A DNA stretch of 64,000 nt from positions 186,001-250,000 of the forward strand of contig NZ_JAGHRO010000007.1 of assembly GCF_017743735.1 (NCBI RefSeq), written 5' to 3'. The position numbers and the translations under genes were made by a program. This DNA is from Shimia sp. R9_2. Its GTDB lineage: Bacteria > Pseudomonadota > Alphaproteobacteria > Rhodobacterales > Rhodobacteraceae. Positions 62,326-64,000 of this stretch are shown piece after piece. The notes under the pieces were generated by a model. That model ran no database searches, had not been told where the DNA came from, and was given only the letters and a program-made list of their open reading frames with translations. Each line of letters opens with the position of its first letter. Within the stretch, counting starts at the first letter, position 1.

Positions 62326-62937
62326 ATGCCCTTTTTTAAACCTCAGACGATACTTGCCGCCCTTATGGCCATCGGAACCGCGATCTTGCCGCTGCGCGCA
62401 GAGGAGGCGGCGCTTTATGAGGCTCCCGCGCCGGAAGATGCGGTGTTTGTCCGTGTGCTGGCGGAATTTGACGCCGCTGGCAGCGCGGTAACTTTCGCCG
62501 GGCAGCAACTGCCAATAGCAGAGACCCCAGATGACACATATGTGGCCATCAGCGCCGCCAATTTAAGCGGGGTGCGCGCGGGCAGCTACTATAGCCTCGC
62601 CGACAGTCCATCCGCCCCTGTTGTCATAGAGGAACCAGCGCGGGAGACCGCCGCCAAGGTGCACCTCATTCTTGTGAATACCGGAACAGATCCGGTGCGC
62701 CTGATTGTGCCCACGCGCGAGACCGAGGTGATTGCGGCGGTGCCCGCGGGCGCGGCGGCCAGTCGGGCTGTGAACCCCATCGCGGTGACACTGGCGGTTC
62801 AGCGCGTCAGCGACGGCGCGCTGCTCGGCACCTTTGATCTGTCGCTGTCGCGCGGACAAAACATGAGCTTCATCGCAAATGCTGATAGCGCGCGCCTGAT
62901 TGAGAACAGCTTTGGTCCTGTTCTCTCAGCCAACTGA
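62326..62937 (+). CDS. AlgF-like periplasmic acetylation protein
   Basis: A 203-residue exported protein with a signal peptide (to about LRA at residue 25). EEAALYEAPAPEDAVFVRVL and SGVRAGSYYSLADSP match AlgF, the periplasmic accessory protein of alginate O-acetylation. The family is small and divergent, so I call it AlgF-like. GGAGCCGGACG precedes the ATG. The MBOAT gene follows 10 bases after the stop. Confidence 0.75.
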   Translation: MPFFKPQTILAALMAIGTAILPLRAEEAALYEAPAPEDAVFVRVLAEFDAAGSAVTFAGQQLPIAETPDDTYVAISAANLSGVRAGSYYSLADSPSAPVVIEEPARETAAKVHLILVNTGTDPVRLIVPTRETEVIAAVPAGAAASRAVNPIAVTLAVQRVSDGALLGTFDLSLSRGQNMSFIANADSARLIENSFGPVLSAN

Positions 62938-62947
62938 GGGCGTGGCC

Positions 62948-64000
62948 ATGGTGTTTTCCACCCCCATCTTCCTGTTCGGCTTCCTGCCCGTCTTTCTGCT
63001 GATCTATTACCTCACGCCCCCGCGCTTCCGCACCTTGGTGCTGCTGATCGCAAGCTGCGTGTTTTATGGCTGGTGGAAAGTGAGCTACCTCGCCTTGGTA
63101 CTGGCCATTGCCTCCATCAGCTATGTGGCCGGGGCTGTGGCAACACACAGTCGCGCGGTATCACGGCGGCTTTGGGCGGTGCGTCTGGGTGTTGCGATCA
63201 ATCTGCTGATCCTTGGCTGGTTCAAATACGCCTATTTTATCGCAGGTTCCTACAATGACGCGCTTGCCCGCCTAGGGGCCACACCCGGTGGCGGTGTCAG
63301 CCTACCGGAGATCGTTCTGCCAATCGGGCTGTCGTTTCTGGTGTTTCAATCCATCAGCTACATTCTGGATGTGGCGCGCGGCGACGCCCCGCCCGCCGCG
63401 CGGCTTGTGGATTTTCTGGCGTTTTCTTCCCTGTTTCCACAGCTGATCGCAGGGCCAATCCTGCGCTACAAGGATCTCGCCCATCAGTTTGAGCACCGCA
63501 CCCATTCTCTGGCAAATTTCGTCACAGGTGTGCGCCGCTTTGTGACAGGTCTGGCGATGAAGATCCTGATCGCAGACAGCGTCGCCCCGCTCGCGGACCG
63601 GATGTTTGCGCTCAGCGCTCCGACCATGGCCGAAGCCTGGCTTGGTGCGACGGCCTACGCGATCCAGCTCTTTTTTGATTTCGCAGGCTACTCCGCCATG
63701 GCGATCGGGCTGGGCTTGATGCTCGGTTTTCGCTTCATGGAGAATTTCAACGCACCATACGTGAGCCAATCCGTCACGGAATTCTGGCGGCGCTGGCACA
63801 TCAGCCTGTCCACGTGGCTGCGCGACTACCTCTATGTGCCGCTGGGTGGCAATCGCGGGGGCGCGGTAAAAACCTATCGCAATCTGATCCTGACGATGCT
63901 TCTGGGCGGCCTGTGGCATGGCGCAAACTGGACCTTCGTGCTCTGGGGGCTGTGGCACGGCGGCTTGATGGCGATTGAGCGCGCCTTGGGCGCCAAGCAC
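62948..64000 (+). CDS. algI: AlgI-type MBOAT O-acyltransferase, partial
   Basis: 351 codons are visible, and the gene runs past the right edge. It is a polytopic inner-membrane protein: FDFAGYSAMAIGLGLMLGF, EFWRRWHISLSTWLRDYLYV, PLGGNRGG and LGGLWHGANWTF with the catalytic histidine near residue 322 are all AlgI/MBOAT hallmarks. It moves acetyl groups across the membrane for exopolysaccharide acetylation by AlgJ/X-type partners. A GAGGG site precedes the ATG; a GTG two codons upstream is possible. Confidence 0.95.
   Translation, partial: MVFSTPIFLFGFLPVFLLIYYLTPPRFRTLVLLIASCVFYGWWKVSYLALVLAIASISYVAGAVATHSRAVSRRLWAVRLGVAINLLILGWFKYAYFIAGSYNDALARLGATPGGGVSLPEIVLPIGLSFLVFQSISYILDVARGDAPPAARLVDFLAFSSLFPQLIAGPILRYKDLAHQFEHRTHSLANFVTGVRRFVTGLAMKILIADSVAPLADRMFALSAPTMAEAWLGATAYAIQLFFDFAGYSAMAIGLGLMLGFRFMENFNAPYVSQSVTEFWRRWHISLSTWLRDYLYVPLGGNRGGAVKTYRNLILTMLLGGLWHGANWTFVLWGLWHGGLMAIERALGAKH

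Overview
The window is a dense, GC-rich stretch of an alphaproteobacterial chromosome. It most likely comes from the Roseobacter group of the Rhodobacteraceae. Supporting signs are the split glycyl-tRNA synthetase genes with a DUF6446-type companion, FolE2 as GTP cyclohydrolase, metZ behind a SAM-II riboswitch, a DUF6280-type protein, a TIGR04283-type glycosyltransferase, and short 3'-end elements carrying an AAATATCC-like core. I do not assign a genus. There is no prophage, insertion sequence or CRISPR array.

Layout. 0-3 kb: glmM start, folP and a long fused folB (folate and cell-wall precursors), then a SleB-like hydrolase. 3-11 kb: a divergent pyruvate phosphate dikinase, glyS, gltS, a DUF6446-type protein, a MarC-family gene on the other strand, and glyQ. 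11-19 kb: a secreted peptidoglycan-binding protein with a dead protease fold, a TPP enzyme coupled to trkH, folE2, and metZ under a SAM-II riboswitch plus terminator. 19-30 kb: housekeeping genes (GST, yciB, an EamA transporter, ftsY, a YhhN protein, rnpB, ampD, an excalibur lipoprotein, gatA and gatC, a ceramidase-like protein, a UPF0173 hydrolase, a DoeA-like enzyme). 30-38 kb: tadA, rluB, then a co-directional cluster of a 27-residue membrane peptide, XpaC, TelA, a DUF2927 lipoprotein, an SPFH-GYF2 protein and a zinc-ribbon membrane protein, followed by a nitroreductase.

38-47 kb: a DUF2235 alpha/beta hydrolase, a CoxL-like form II molybdenum subunit without partners, a LysR regulator, a decayed PhyH-type dioxygenase beside an intact HD-domain oxygenase of the PhnZ/TmpB type, then valS and a DUF1992 protein. 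47-59 kb: a crotonase, two aminotransferases, an MsbA-like ABC exporter, a glycosyltransferase, ygfZ, a GNAT enzyme, efp, a DUF6280-type protein, a PopZ-like acidic protein, a TolC-family channel and a pcm-like methyltransferase. 59.6 kb: tRNA-Cys, followed by a more AT-rich segment with a GMC oxidoreductase and a small Tat-signal protein. 62.3 kb to the end: an AlgF-like protein and the start of an AlgI-type MBOAT acyltransferase.

The most interesting candidate system is the 31.6-37.2 kb cluster. It combines stress-associated families (XpaC, TelA, SPFH, membrane zinc ribbon) in overlapping or closely spaced genes and begins with a tiny translationally coupled membrane peptide. It resembles, in part, the SPFH/zinc-ribbon half of the Bacillus ydjFGHI membrane-stress operon, with XpaC/TelA where PspA would be. 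Other notable points are the decayed oxygenase pair, the GMC/Tat pair with an iron-sulfur-like cysteine motif, the catalytically dead protease domain and the PopZ-like protein. All functional statements come from reading the sequence and remembered family knowledge; no search was run.
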